Notes under the pieces: model-generated
What the model saw: the letters and a program-made list of their open reading frames with translations, nothing else
What the model was told of the DNA's origin: nothing
Databases searched by the model: none
Shown here: in pieces, positions 41,283 to 52,559 of the stretch
Position numbering within the stretch: position 1 is the first letter of the stretch
Layout: every line of letters starts with the position of its first letter
Translations under genes and position numbers: made by a program
Origin: Rhynchopus sp. YZ270_cl-10
Taxonomy: Eukaryota; Euglenozoa; Diplonemea; Diplonemida; Diplonemidae
Direction: 5' to 3'
NCBI GenBank assembly: GCA_964035575.1
Contig: OZ037927.1
Coordinates: 620,001-684,000, forward strand
Length of the DNA stretch: 64,000 nucleotides

Positions 41283-41921
41283 CAGGTGTAGCCGTAAGTC
41301 GGGGATCGATCCCCGGGCCAAAATTCCCAGATTTTCCCCCTAACAAACTGCATGGGAAATGCTGCCTTAGCAATATTAGATTTAAAGATCAATTTGAATC
41401 CTGGGCCGAAACACGTATTTGGATTCAGAGGATCCCAATCTTTCCAATAACGGCATTTTCTGGGGGTGGAAAAATACCCTGCTTTCTTGCGAGGGGGTTG
41501 GGCCAAAAAAATATAGGCACCCGAACAATCCCCTGTGTATACTGTGTATACTGTGTGCGGAAATTGACCAAAAACGAGAACTTGTCCATTTCGGCAAATT
41601 GACCCCACCACTGGCCGGACGGATTCCGGAAATGCAAATGCAAGTGTTTTCGGTGTGAACTGTGTGTACTCTATGTACTGTGCGCTACCACAGCACAGGA
41701 CCTCATAAGCTCTCAGTAGGCTCTTACAGACTCTCACAAGGTTAACACCTTGCGCTTTCAGCGGTGGATCGTGATTTTTTTCACAGTGTGCAAACGAACA
41801 GATTTTTGACATTTTTTTACCGTTTTCCTGATTTTTCCTCATAAAACCCCCCCCTAAATTAAGCCGGGGATCGGGGATCGGGGATCGCGGGTTTTGACCC
41901 CCGGAATTACGGCTACACCTG
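41283..41921. mobile_element. non-autonomous hAT-like element (639 bp)
   Basis: Ends CAGGTGTAGCCGTAA and its exact inverse, flanked by an exact 8-bp duplication CCGGGGGG (41275-41282, 41922-41929). Subterminal GGGGATC units occur on both sides. The centre carries TACTGTGTATACTGTG units and the module AATTGACCAAAAACGAGAAC / GACCCCACCACTGGCCGGAC / GGATTCCGGAAATGCAAATG (about 41557-41642), nearly identical to 63492-63585. A 272-codon frame crosses the whole element but reads as junk. Confidence 0.92.
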
Positions 41922-42383
41922 CCGGGGGGAGGGAAAAAAAGAGAGAGAAAAAAATTTCTCGGATTTTCTAGAAATTTTAAATTCCACTTCTTAGCCACCA
42001 CACACCCCTACACAGTTTTGTTTTGATTTTTGTGTTCTTGTATTTTCCCCTTTCCATAAATTAAAAAAAACGAAAAAAAAGAAAAGAAAACACACCCCGT
42101 TGCGCACAGATGTCTTGTTTTGAAAAAAACAAACGCATTTTCCCGGGGGGAGGTCAAAAAAAGAAAAGAAACTTTTTTTTTTATTATTTTCCTTCTGAAA
42201 AGATGAAAAATGCATGCATTTTTCGCATTTTTTTTTGGCTCAAAGGGAACACATGCATTTTTTTCTCTCCATCAACAAACAAACTGACAAAAATTTAAAA
42301 AAAAAAAGGACTTCGCGCTGAGACACAGTTGAGCTAGAGGAATACCACAACAAAAAAGAAAAGAAAAGAAAAGAAGGAAACAC

Positions 42384-42593
42384 TGGTTCCCCCTAGGCAT
42401 ACCTCGAAGGCAAATTTCGTATTCGCCCTTATTTCGGATCCGAAAAGAGGGCGAATACCATATTTGCCTGTTTTCTTCTATATTCGCCCTATATTCGGAT
42501 CCGAATATAGGGCGAATATGGTCCAAGAATTTTGGGATCCAAAAAAAGGCCGAATACGTCTTCGCCTTCGGGGTCTGCCTAAGGGACAACCAC
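42384..42593. mobile_element. foldback element, CCCCCTAGGCATACC ends, ATTCGCCC arms
   Basis: Left TGGTTCCCCCTAGGCATACC with GAAGGC after it; right GCCTTCGGGGTCTGCCTAAGGG, the imperfect inverse. Arms are built of ATTCGCCCT/AGGGCGAAT and TTCGGATCCGAA palindromes. The terminal CCCCTAGGCATAC signature, preceded by CACTGG, is the same as at the left end of the foldback at 881-1721. Confidence 0.75.
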
Positions 42594-43280
42594 CTTACCT
42601 GATACAGGAACCCAAGGATAGATATTTTGCTGAGAAACAAAAAAAAAAAAAAAAAACACACAAATAATAACAAATGAGGGGGGGACGTCCATTAAGATGA
42701 ACTTAAGCCTCTCGTACGTTTCCCCCCTTTTTTTTCTGTTTAGAGTTAGTGACTTTTGCCATGCGGCAATTTTCTTCCAGGAATAAAATCTCGTCTATTT
42801 TTTGGGACTGTTTTCAACAAAAGCGGGTTGTTTTAGGGATAGGAAACTGGATAAAAGCTTTTTTTTGTCTTTTTCTTTTGGATGAAAAAAAGGGGGGTTA
42901 AACCTGAAAGGGCGAATGGACCATCACAACCACAATCCTCTTCTCTGTGTGTGCGTTCTTTTTAAAAAAATAAGCAAACCCTGATCAGGGGATTGAGAAA
43001 AAAAAAATGTTTTTACATGCACAGTGCGTAATATCGAAATGATGTAACGTTATATAGACGGTATATCATTTTGTATGGTGGGCATGTGGATGTTTTTTTA
43101 AAATTTTTTGAGTTTAAAAACGGTGAAAAAAAATATACAAAAAAGAAGAAGTAGAATTGCCTGTAGAAAACAATACATCATTTTTTTCCTTTCATGACTT
43201 TCGCATTTTTTTTCCCCTCTCACTTCGGTATAAGAAGTTCAGAAGCTTCTTCGGGCGTTGAGCGGTTGGCCAGTTTAAAA

Positions 43281-43425
43281 TAGTAGGATCGGGGTAGGTG
43301 AAGTAAAGTTGTTTTTCGTTGAATTTGCACAAATCCTCCTGTTTTGAGGGATGATTTGGCGTCCCTCCACCGTACCCTTGGTAATACTATTGTTGTCCTT
43401 TAAAGCAAGCTTCGTAGGAATAAAA
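43281..43425 (+). repeat. about 130-bp repeat shared with 55719-55850
   Basis: TAGTAGGATCGGGGTA, GTTGTTTTTCG, TTTGAGGGATGATTTGGCGT and CCCTCCACCGTAC occur in both places in the same order and orientation. No coding signal. The rest of 42594-43921 is AT-rich without gene evidence, with a CTCTCGT-loop hairpin at about 43469-43500. Confidence 0.75.
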
Positions 43426-43921
43426 ACAAAAAGGAAGAAGAAGAAAAGTAACGAAACTTAAAAGAAGAAAGTGCCTCTCGTGCACACTACATCTTTTCAA
43501 ATAAATAAAAAAAAAAAAAAGGTAAGTCACACCACCTGTACAATCTCCACATCAAAAAGTCAAAAAAAAAGGTGCCGACTCCTCAACACTGAAGGACTCA
43601 GGCACATTTTTTTTTAAAAAAATCCCTTTTGAAGGAGTCTTCGAGGCATTTCTTTTGGTTTGTGTGCAGGGGATATGAGAGGGAGATGTTTTTTATACTT
43701 TTTTTTTTGCTTTGCTGGAAAAAAAATTTGAAAATAAAAGAATCATTTCAAAAACACTTTTCTATACTACTGGAATAGAAGAAGGTACAATGGGGGTGCA
43801 CTAAACGAACCCAATGAAGAAAACGCATCAGGGAGGGAGGTCACATCACAGGGTGCAACCACCTTTTTCGCAATGCTCTTCTTGGGGGGAAGTGAGAGGG
43901 GATTGAGAAAAAAAACTTTTT

Positions 43922-44051
43922 CACGGGTTGCCTACGATCGTAGTACGATCGTTTACGATCGTACCAAAAAAAAACGATCGGAAACGTACTACGATCGTAG
44001 TGCGATCAAAAAAAAGAGCTACGATCGTACTACGATCGTAGGCAACCCGTG
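43922..44051. mobile_element. 130-bp foldback of ACGATCGT units
   Basis: Perfect 31-bp inverted ends beginning CACGGGTTGCCTACGATCGT. The inner part repeats TACGATCGTA, itself palindromic. Flanks are T-runs, so a target duplication cannot be set. Confidence 0.85.
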
Positions 44052-44157
44052 TTTTTTTTGAAAATTCTTTTTGATTGTTTACGCGTAGGGTGAGGCTGAG
44101 GGGTGCGGGGATTTGCAAAAAAAAAACAAAAAAAAAAAAAAAATGCCGAAACACAGC

Positions 44158-45032
44158 CAGGGCTCGCGCTAAAGTCCATCCCTCATCCCGGGATTTTTGG
44201 GGGTTTTGGTAGGAACGTTTTTTTTTTTGCAGTACGGGGATTTCATTAAGAAACCAGAAGTTCTAATATTGTTGAGTAAGACCACCACATAGTGGACTTG
44301 CATATACATGTGACCCCGCCGTGGAACGCAATTGGCTCGGAAAGTCAAAAGAAAGAGGAGAAAAAAGAAAAGGAAAAAAAAAAAAAAGTTGGTTACCGTG
44401 CGCCTGCGGCGCTGCCTGTTCCCTTCCAGTTTCTACAGGCAAACACTTGCCCCCTTTACCTTACACTGACGGGTTTTGACCAAAACCAAGAACTTGTCCA
44501 TTTCGGCAAATTGACCCCACCACAGAACGGACGAATTCCGGAAATGCAAATGCCGGTGTTTTCGCGCATTTTCATGTTGCAAGACGTCAGGATCAGGGAG
44601 AGAAAATCTGGTTGTGGGATTTACATTGGCCCTCTTTACCCACATGGATTTTGACCAAAACCAAAAAATTGGCCATTTCGGCAAAGTGACCCCACCACAG
44701 CGCGGACGGATTCCGGAAATTCCAATCGCGGTATGTTTTGGGGCTGAAAACCCACTGATTTTCAGGAGAAAAATTGCTTCCAAATCTCGGAATTTTCCGA
44801 ATTTTCCTGAAAATGACCCTTGTTTACGAGTATGGGTTCATATTTTGCGAAAATTTAAGTCACTAAAATTTTGTCCATTTTTCCGTATATACCCCACCAC
44901 AAGCCGGGATTGGCCCGGAAATGCCACAAAACGGGGTTTCCGGGCCTCCCCAGCTAACCTTTTCAAGGAACGTTTTTCCGTACCCGAAATCCATTTTTTC
45001 CCCATTTTTTCCCATAATTAGCGCGACCACTG
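44158..45032. mobile_element. non-autonomous hAT-like element B (875 bp)
   Basis: Ends CAGGGCTCGCGCTAA and TTAGCGCGACCACTG flanked by an exact 8-bp duplication AACACAGC (44150-44157, 45033-45040). It is the same family as element A (22307-23444): both share the subterminal CCCGGGATTTTTGG, the ACATGTGACCCC block, the GTGCGCCTGCGGCGCT motif and the TTTTGTCCATTTT block near the right end. It also carries two GACCAAAACCAA...GACCCCACCACAG modules in tandem (about 44468 and 44648). No transposase. Confidence 0.92.
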
Positions 45033-45547
45033 AACACAGCCGACTATGTGTAGCTTGAAACACCATACATAACATCGGGACAGGGATTCATTCCTAAATC
45101 GCGTTAAAAAGAATAAGGGGGGGAAAACCAAAGTTTGTGAGATGCATATGCCTTCTCTCGTGCACACACAACACACGTCTAAAAACTAAAAAATAAATAA
45201 ATAAAACGTATCAGAGGTAAAAAGAACAGATTAGCAAAGCAATCCATCAACCTCTGTATTTTTTTTTCCTGTATTTTTTTTTTTTTTTTTGAGAAATCGT
45301 TTTCCAAACGAATTTGGGAGGGGGTTACTTTTTAGGGGTTTTTTTTTTTTTTTTTTTTTTTGCTTTGTTCAGGTGTTCGTTATTATTGTTTTGTTTTTTT
45401 TGTCCGGGTCACTTTTAAATGATTGGGTATAGGGGGGTTTTTTTTTTTACTGGGATGGATTTGACAGGAGAATGTCTTTGGTGGTTTTTTTCAATACTAA
45501 TTTCAGGAAAATACAAAAAAAAAAGGGGGGGGAAGAGGTGGCAACGA

Positions 45548-48500
45548 TCACCGCATCTTGACACTGAATTGATTGTCGTCGTCGGTGATCTTCTGTGCTT
45601 TGGTTGACTTCTGCTTCTGGCACTTCCGCTCCTGCCACTTTCTCTGACGGAGCTCCATCACGTCCTTGAGCATGAACCTGAGGATAGAGGATATTTTAAG
45701 AAAAGTTTAAAAGATGATCCTAAGCCTCTCTGTGCTTAGTCACCTTATCATATTCGTTATCGCACAGCATCAGCTGCGCTGGCTTCTATAAGTTTGTTGT
45801 CAGTTTTAAAGTCAATATTTATTTACAATGACCGGATTTACCGGGGTTTGAAAAAGTTTGTTTTTTTTGTTTTTGCTACTCTGTTTGTTTTGTATTGCAT
45901 TTCATTGTAGTACTTTGTAAGTTGAGAGGTAGGGGCGCTTCTTTGTTAAGATAGCGACTAATTCCTGTTGAAGCCGGATTTACCGGAAAAAAATAAAGTT
46001 GAATTTGCAATACATTGTGCCTCTCACTCTCTCCATCGGACTAATTTCTCCTTTCAAGCCACGCTTTGTAGGTCTTAAAAACATAACATACCGCAGCCTG
46101 GAGGAGCTTGTGGTCTCGCCCAGCTGCTTGATGCGCGAGAAGTAAGAGTCGATGTGCTGCACAGCCTGCGGGTGGTCCAGCTCCTTGCCAATGGTGAACA
46201 TGAGCTTGCACAGCATCTCAATCTCCTCGGGCTCGGGCTCCACCTTGCCTGCACTGTTGCTTTGCAGTCCAAGCAACTTCAGGATGCAGCTGTGCATGAT
46301 CTTCTCCACAACAAGGTCCCTGTACAGAAAAGGTTACCGTATTCGTAAATATGTTCGACCGTACTAATGTTCGACCGTAAATATGTTCGACCGTAATAAA
46401 GTTCGTCATTTTCCGGATTTTTCTGGAAGTTCGTCACTTTTTACGGTCGAACATATTTACGAATACGGTAATTACATACACACGACATTCATATTGGCTG
46501 ACGACCCCAAAATAGCACTTTATAGCACCCCCATTTCAACCACACCACATATACCAGAGAGAAAGAAGCGGGTGAAGAAAAGCAAGAGGGTTACATCAAG
46601 AATACACAAAAAAAAATCAGAACCGAAGTCAGGATATGATGAGATGACAAAAGAATTGCGTGAAGTGTGCAATGTGCACTTCTTTGTGTGGATATTTATA
46701 GCATAATACACCACGGAGCACCTGGTGGTTTTGTGAAGAGGAAACCTCTTTGAGGCCAAAAAAGGGGGTGGGGCACCCACCGTCATTCGTTTCCCTCCAC
46801 ATACCTCATGAAAAGCTCGCCAATGAATTTGATCGCACCCACCGCGCGCATGCGCATACGGTACTCATCAACGTCGTCCTCGGCCTCGCGCTTGCGCTCG
46901 AACTCACGCTGACAGCGCGTGAGCAGCGCCTTGCGGAAGGGCGAGCGCAGCTTGGCCCTGCTGTCCTGGGGCTCGGTGGGAGAAGGGTTGCTGAGGCTGT
47001 TGGAGAAGTTCGACATGTCGCGGCACAGATCCGCGTACATGTCCGAGAAGTTCGGCTCCGCGATAGCCTTCTCAAACACAAAGTTGACAATGCGCTCAAT
47101 CAAATCAAGCTCGGTGTACTCCAACACCACGTCGTGAAGGCGCTCCCAGTTCTCTGCGTACTTCTGCGGGGTCAGCTTGTTCAGGACACCCTGTAGGAAG
47201 TTGTAGGTTTGTAAAAGAGTTACATTCGTACATTCAAGAACAGAGGCGTTATAACAAATACAGCAACATCGGTGGGGGAAAACCCCTGATGAAAGCACAC
47301 ACCCTGCAGCCAACAGCAGAGAATGAAAAAGGAAACCTAAAAAATTATACCTGAATCTTCTTATCTGCCTGATCTTGACGTTCTGCGGGTTTGACCACTA
47401 TGAACTTATTGTCTGACTTGTTGTCCAATGTGTCTAAGGCACGCGCAAACACGCTCTTCATCTGACTCCGCGAGAAGTCCCCGAACCCACGCACAACGGG
47501 CTGCGTACAGAAGTCACCCGACGGGGGCTTGACACGCTTGAGCGCCTGCGACTCCACTACATATAGGTCCATCTCCTTCCAGCGGGCTACGTGCGCAGGG
47601 GGAACTGCCACCCTGCTTCTGTGCATGCGGATGAGCTCCTCACGCATATAGCGCAGACGCGACACTGCCTCTACCGCTGGACCTTCTGCCGGCAGCAGCG
47701 GCGGGCTGACCGGGTTCGTCGGCAGCGGCCCGAGCACGGGAGACAACGGAGCCTCTGGCGGAGGCGAGACTGTCTCGCACGACGCCACGACAGCCTCCAT
47801 CGGGGGTGTGGATGCTGCCTCCTCTCTTTGCACCGAACGCGACAGAATCGAGGCCGCACCCTCCAGCAAGGACTGTCCGTCCAGTGCCGCTGACCTGGCG
47901 CTCCTCTTGGGCACAACATTCGGACAGTTCTCCTGCACCACTGCCGCCAGCGTGGGTGATGAAGGCGACTGCACTGCAACCGGGGACACGACCCCCACTA
48001 CCTCCACCACCTCCTCCGGAGCTGGCGGGGGTGGTGCGACGGTAGGCGGGACAGGTGTGCTTGCAACCATCGCTGGTGGTGCTACCTGGGGTGGCGAGAC
48101 ACGCTGTACAACGGGTGACAGTTCGGAGGAGACCGGCCCGCGGGTAGGGGTTGCTGCTGTGATGGGAAGCGGTGCAGGCGGCTGGGCATCGTGTGGAAGC
48201 GGTGCGCTGCGTGTCCTCGGCGGGGGGATGATCTTCTGCTGTGCGGTCTCCCTCTGGAGGGCCTCGAGCTCTCTTTCGTTGCGCTTCACATCCACGACGG
48301 CAAGGGTTTTGGGGTTGACGATCTGGATCGCCTTCGACGGCGGTGCTGCTGGGGGTGGGAGCTGCGGGGCGAACCCCGTTGACTGTGCCGGGGGCGCTGC
48401 ACCCACCGGCTGTGTCGGTGGTGACGGCCGTGTGTACTGCACCGGCGAGGCTGGTCCCTTTGCAGGGCTCCCCGCGGGTGCTGTCGCCGGGGCTGGGGTG

Positions 48501-49522
48501 GACTGGTAGGAGGAAAACCCCTGCGCACGCTGCGACGGGGGCTGGTACATGCTTGGGGAGTTCGCCTCGTTATCGCGTGGCGGGGGCGGCATGTGCGGCT
48601 GGTGTTGTGGGTGCTGTTGGTGCTGTTGATGTTGGTGTTGTTGTGGGTGTTGTTGGTGCTGTGGTGGCGGAGGCTGTGGCTGCATGGGAGGCTGCTGATG
48701 CACTGGGCTGCCCCCAGGGTGGGTAGGTGTCATCGGTGAGACCGGCACAGAGCCGGGTCGCATGGCGTTCGAAGAAGGGTAGCGTGGCTGGTGTTGGTGC
48801 TGCTGCTGCTGCTGCTGCTGCTGGTGGTACGACCCCTGCAGCTGTGGGTGGTTGTTCGCATCCCCGTCCATCCGCGGTGCGCTGGTTGGGGCACGGAACC
48901 CGCCTCCGTTGTTCCACTGCTGAGGCTGCTGCTGCTGCTGTGGTTGCTGCTGCTGCGGGGGCTGTTGCTGCTGGTGGTGGTGTACCTGCTGTGGTCCGTT
49001 GTTCTGCTGGTCATGCCCCTGGTAGTAGCCCCCCTGCTGGGGCTGCTGTTGTTGCTGTGGAGGTGGCTGCTGCTGCTGCTGCTGTGGTTGTCCGGCAAAG
49101 CTGTTGTTTTGGCTGCCAAAGCTCCCACTCGGGTTGCTCGAGAAGCTGTTGGAGCTTGGGAAGTTCTGGTCCCGCTGGTAGCCCCCTTGCTGTGACATGG
49201 GGGCGTACCCGCTGCTGTTGTTGCTGTTGTGGTTGCTGTTGCTGTTGCTGCTGTTGTAGTTCTGCTGCTGCTGCTGCGGATGTTGTTGTGGTTGTTGTTG
49301 TTGCTGTGGGGGATACTGCATCTTCTGCTGTGCGTGCTGTGGATACCGTGTCGGGCCTTGTGTGGACGGCGACACGGGACCTGTAGGTGCGTACCCTTGC
49401 TGCTGTTGCTGCTGCTGCTGCGGGGGCGGCACGTTGCGAGTCTGGCTACCACCCTTCCCACCGTACGGCTGCTGTGCCGTTGCGGGCTGGCTCCCATACT
49501 GAGGACCCCATTCTTGGCTCAT
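45548..49522 (-). CDS. eIF4G-like translation initiation scaffold, 4 exons
   Basis: Exons on the minus strand are 49522-47351, 47190-46805, 46319-46092 and 45677-45548, joining in frame to 971 residues. Introns start GTATAA, GTATGT, GTATGT and all end CAG. eIF4G bridges the cap-binding protein eIF4E, the helicase eIF4A and the 40S ribosome in the cytosol. Residues 1-720 are a low-complexity Gln/Pro/Asn-rich arm with poly-Q runs, then proline-rich. Near its end sits YMREELI (Y625-I631), the canonical eIF4E-binding pattern Tyr-x4-Leu-hydrophobic. The MIF4G domain that binds eIF4A follows (about 725-930): LNKLTPQKYAENWERL, FVFEKAIAEPNFSDMYADLC, FRKALLTRCQREFE, GAIKFIGELFM, PEPEEIEMLCKLMFTIGKEL. 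The last exon adds a basic, helical tail (RFMLKDVMELRQRKWQERK) and stops, so there is no MA3 or W2 domain; this resembles short yeast/plant-isoform types. Intron 2 carries a foldback and intron 3 a short hairpin. The start at 49522 (MSQEWGPQYGS) is the first with protein-like sequence. Confidence 0.95.
45711..45748 (+). repeat. short hairpin, TAAGC/GCTTA stem, in an eIF4G intron
   Basis: AAGATGATCCTAAGCCTCTC, TGTGCTTAGTCACCTTA: almost the same as the hairpin at 37676-37713 but with one extra loop base. It is antisense to the gene and 30 bases inside the third intron from its 3' end. Confidence 0.7.
46334..46471. mobile_element. foldback inside an eIF4G intron
   Basis: Ends TTACCGTATTCGTAAATATG and its exact inverse. 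Arms contain TTCGACCGTA/TACGGTCGAA units; a short AT centre includes TTTTCCGGATTTTTCTGGAA. It starts 14 bases inside intron 2 from the 3' splice site (46320), so its insertion had to leave the acceptor intact. The end sequence matches the element at 20020-20410. Confidence 0.8.
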
Positions 49523-49818
49523 GGCCCTCCCCAAAGGGGGTGCGGTCTTTTTGTGTCTTGTGTTGGGGCTGTCGGACTTAGGTTGTGGGAAAAAAAGAAA
49601 TCTTTGCTGAGAGGAGCAACTTCGGCTCGGGGGGGTTGCTGTGTTGTTGAAAGGCCTGTAGGGTGGGGTAGTGAGGGTGGGGGTGAGGGTGGTGGGGGGT
49701 GGTGCACAACGGTTGAATGAAGAAAGGTTTGTACGGTACCCTCTGCGCAAGGGTGTAGGCGCCTTTCGGTCACAATCATTCCCGCACAGCATCAGAAACG
49801 AAATGGAAAGAAACAAAA

Positions 49819-49870
49819 TATAGTGGAGCACACTCTAGGGTGGCTACACTAATACAACCAAGTTTTCAAA
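49819..49870 (-). repeat. 50-bp dispersed repeat (TAGAGTGT subtype), inverted
   Basis: TATAGTGGAGCACACTCTAG to CCAAGTTTTCAA, almost identical to the inverted copy at 21121-21170. Confidence 0.88.
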
Positions 49871-49973
49871 CAAAAAGAAAAAAGAACATTTTGAAATTGC
49901 ATGTGCCACAGTTCCTCCTGAGGGTTCTACACGCAGTCATCTACGCGTAAAAAAAAAGAAGGCTGTCTCCAAA

Positions 49974-50504
49974 AGCATCAGAGTGTCGTGCATCGAAGGC
50001 ACCGTATCGATCAACTGCAAAGGTGGGTCTCACCCAAGCATCGGAGACTCTAGTCTTTTGTGCTATAAACATCATGTGAGATACGATAAGAAATGATATG
50101 AGATACATCTGGCCCAGTCCATTGACTCCTGTGCTGAGGAAAAAGACATGCACGAAGCTGGTTGATCTGGGCTTCTCTTCTCTTGACAGGAGACACATCT
50201 TCCCCAACGGTTCAACTGCGACCCGCATGAGTGCCGCGAGGGTCGATTGCGGCGGGGCAGAGCGATGAAGGGGTTGATACTGCTTGTGTGTTGGTCACAA
50301 AGCGTCAGAGTGTTGTGCATCGAAGGCACCGTATCGATCAACTGCAAAGGTGGGTTTCACCCAAGCATCGGAGACTCTAGTCTTTTGTGCTATAAACATC
50401 ATGTGAGATAAGAAATGATATGAGATACATCTGGCCCAGTCCATTGACTCCTGTGCTGAGGAAAAAGACATGCACGAAGCTGGTTGATCTGGGCTTTCTC
50501 TTCC
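49974..50504. repeat. direct duplication of about 205 bp, 326 bp apart
   Basis: Copies 49974-50180 and 50300-50504 start AGCATCAGAGTGTCGTGCAT / AGCGTCAGAGTGTTGTGCAT and run with few differences to GGTTGATCTGGGCTT. The second lacks a few bases in the GAGATACGATAAG stretch. The 120 bp between them occurs once. No coding function is apparent; the frames in each copy are the same by descent. Confidence 0.9.
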
Positions 50505-50945
50505 ATTCTGAGGTTAGGAGATGCAAGATTAGCGGGAAGAAAAGGAAAGTGCTCAAACACTTCAATAACAATCACACACCCCCCCATCGCATTTTATTTC
50601 CTTTCTTTTATTTCTTTCAGTAATTTTTTTTTTTCGCGGGAACGGCTGGAAGCCTGGGGGAAGGGGAGAGGGGGATCGGGTGGATGGTGGATGGTGGAAT
50701 TGTGGCAACAGCGGAGTGTATTCGGAGGATCTGTACCAGGTTGGTTTGTTTTTTTGTGTTTTGTTTTTTTTTTTTTGTAGTTTTGCTTTTGTTTAGACAT
50801 GACACAGATCAGGCGCAGAGCACCATGTCGCCGTCTCTAACTCCGTGAAGGGAGCGGGGTTCCGGAACACCGGGGTCGACTGCCCTTCTTAGTCACAACC
50901 GTAACTTCTGTGCAACTTTTTTTTTTTGTTTTTTTTTTTGTTTTT

Positions 50946-50996
50946 TTGAAAACATGGTTGTATTAGTGTAGACACCCCGAGGATGAACTCCACTAT
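50946..50996 (+). repeat. 50-bp dispersed repeat (GAGGATGA subtype)
   Basis: TTGAAAACATGGTTGTATTA then GTGTAGACACCCCGAGGATG and AACTCCACTATAG, after a T-run. Confidence 0.88.
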
Positions 50997-51647
50997 AGTT
51001 TTTTTTTTTTTAAATCGCAGTACCACGCGAGAAGCCAACATTTTTTTTCTTCTATTTTGATGCTTTTTCAGAAATAATCAGATGACAAACAAAAGGACCA
51101 AAACCCTCTCCACTTCTGAAGGGGGATTTTTTCTTTTTTTTACCATCACCGAAAAACCGTACAAAAACTTTGATTTATTTTTTTTGACAAAACACGAAGA
51201 AAAGCCGTTATTATTTTTCTAGTGAAAACTCGGTCCGAATCGTGTCGGGCCTGTTAACCCTCTTAACTGGCAGACCACAGTATTTTTGACCAGGAAAAAA
51301 TCCTGGGGGGAACAAAAAAAAAACCGGAAGAACTCGTCAGCCAGAACAGGGAGAAAAGTTTTATTTTTCTTTTCTTTTTTTTTTTCTTCTTTTTTTTGGA
51401 ACGAAGCTAACACTGCGCCAAAATCAAAGAAGATTTGTATGATGAACGTGCCTCTTCGTGCACACACATCTTCAAATATATTTAAAAAAAAAACGAGAAC
51501 CATATAGTACTGCATAAAGATCGTTTCCCCCCCCATTTTTCGAGAAAAGAAGAAAACATCCTATTTTGTTCTCAGATTTTACTGAATTTTTTTTGGTTGT
51601 GTGTTCCCCCCCCCCCTGCAAAAAAACGAAGACGTTGACGACGAAAA

Positions 51648-51765
51648 GAAAGTTGACTTGAAATGCAAAAGCCCTCTCCCTGACAGTGTATTTCCTTGGT
51701 GCATGGCCGGCTGTACCGGGGGGTGGACCCGAGCTAATGCAGTCCTACAATCCATTTCGAGAGGG
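51648..51765 (+). repeat. 115-bp dispersed repeat, diverged full copy
   Basis: GAAATGCAAAAGCCCTCTCC, GGCCGGCTGTACCGGGGGGT, then GCAGTCCTACAATCCATTTC. It lacks the final GTGGTTTACATC of other copies. Confidence 0.78.
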
Positions 51766-52559
51766 AAGAGAAGAAAAAATACACATTGCCACATCAAGAA
51801 GGTGTGCATGCCCGTGTGAGAATAACAAAAAAAAATTTTTTTTTTTAAAACATCGGAGGATAGAAGAAAACTAGAAAGAGAACTTTTGAAGATGAATGAA
51901 TGCCTCACACGTGCACACACATTGGGCCCATATTCTGCGCAAGAATTACCCCCCTATTAGTTATCAAACACGTGTACACACACAACACACACATCTTACA
52001 AAATTACAGTCACACAACAAAAACATAGGTGGGGTAAAAAAAAAAAAAAAACTAAAAGGGCGTATTTTGGGATTTTCAAAATTCTAAGGGTACCCTAAAG
52101 GAGGATTGTTACCCCATCGATGGTTGTTGTGTGGTTGGAGAAGAAAAAAAAATATGAACCTCAGAGGGAGGGTATCTCTACAAATGTTACAAAAAAAAAC
52201 CTCTTTTTTTGTTTTTTTTTTTTGTTTTGTTTGTTTGTTTTTCGACACACAGCCGCAAACAGGGAAAAGCATCGAGGAGGGAAGTATCCAAGGTTATTTC
52301 TTCGGTGGCAGAGGTACCCCTGAGCTTGGGTCGTACATCAGTGGGGGGCGATCCTGAGTGGGTGTTGTTGGTTACGAAAAACAAAAAAAAAAGTGAAGTT
52401 GAAAAAAACAATCAAAAAAAAAAAAAAAAATGAAAATACGAACAAAACGTTCATGAACCCTTTCGCCTTCCATGCATCACAACAAAAATGAAAAGTTTAT
52501 AATACATGACCCTAAGCCTCTCTTTGGCAACCCCGAGGCGATGACGTGGCGATGAAGGA

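Noticed and set aside
41183-42001. 272-codon minus-strand frame
   Set aside because: It crosses a complete hAT-like element including both ends and duplications, and its translation has no protein-like segments; the frame is chance.
48727-49497. Long frames on both strands over the eIF4G N-terminal arm
   Set aside because: CAG/CTG-rich poly-Q coding gives open frames (Ala, Leu, Ser runs) in all frames; only the frame that joins MIF4G is supported.
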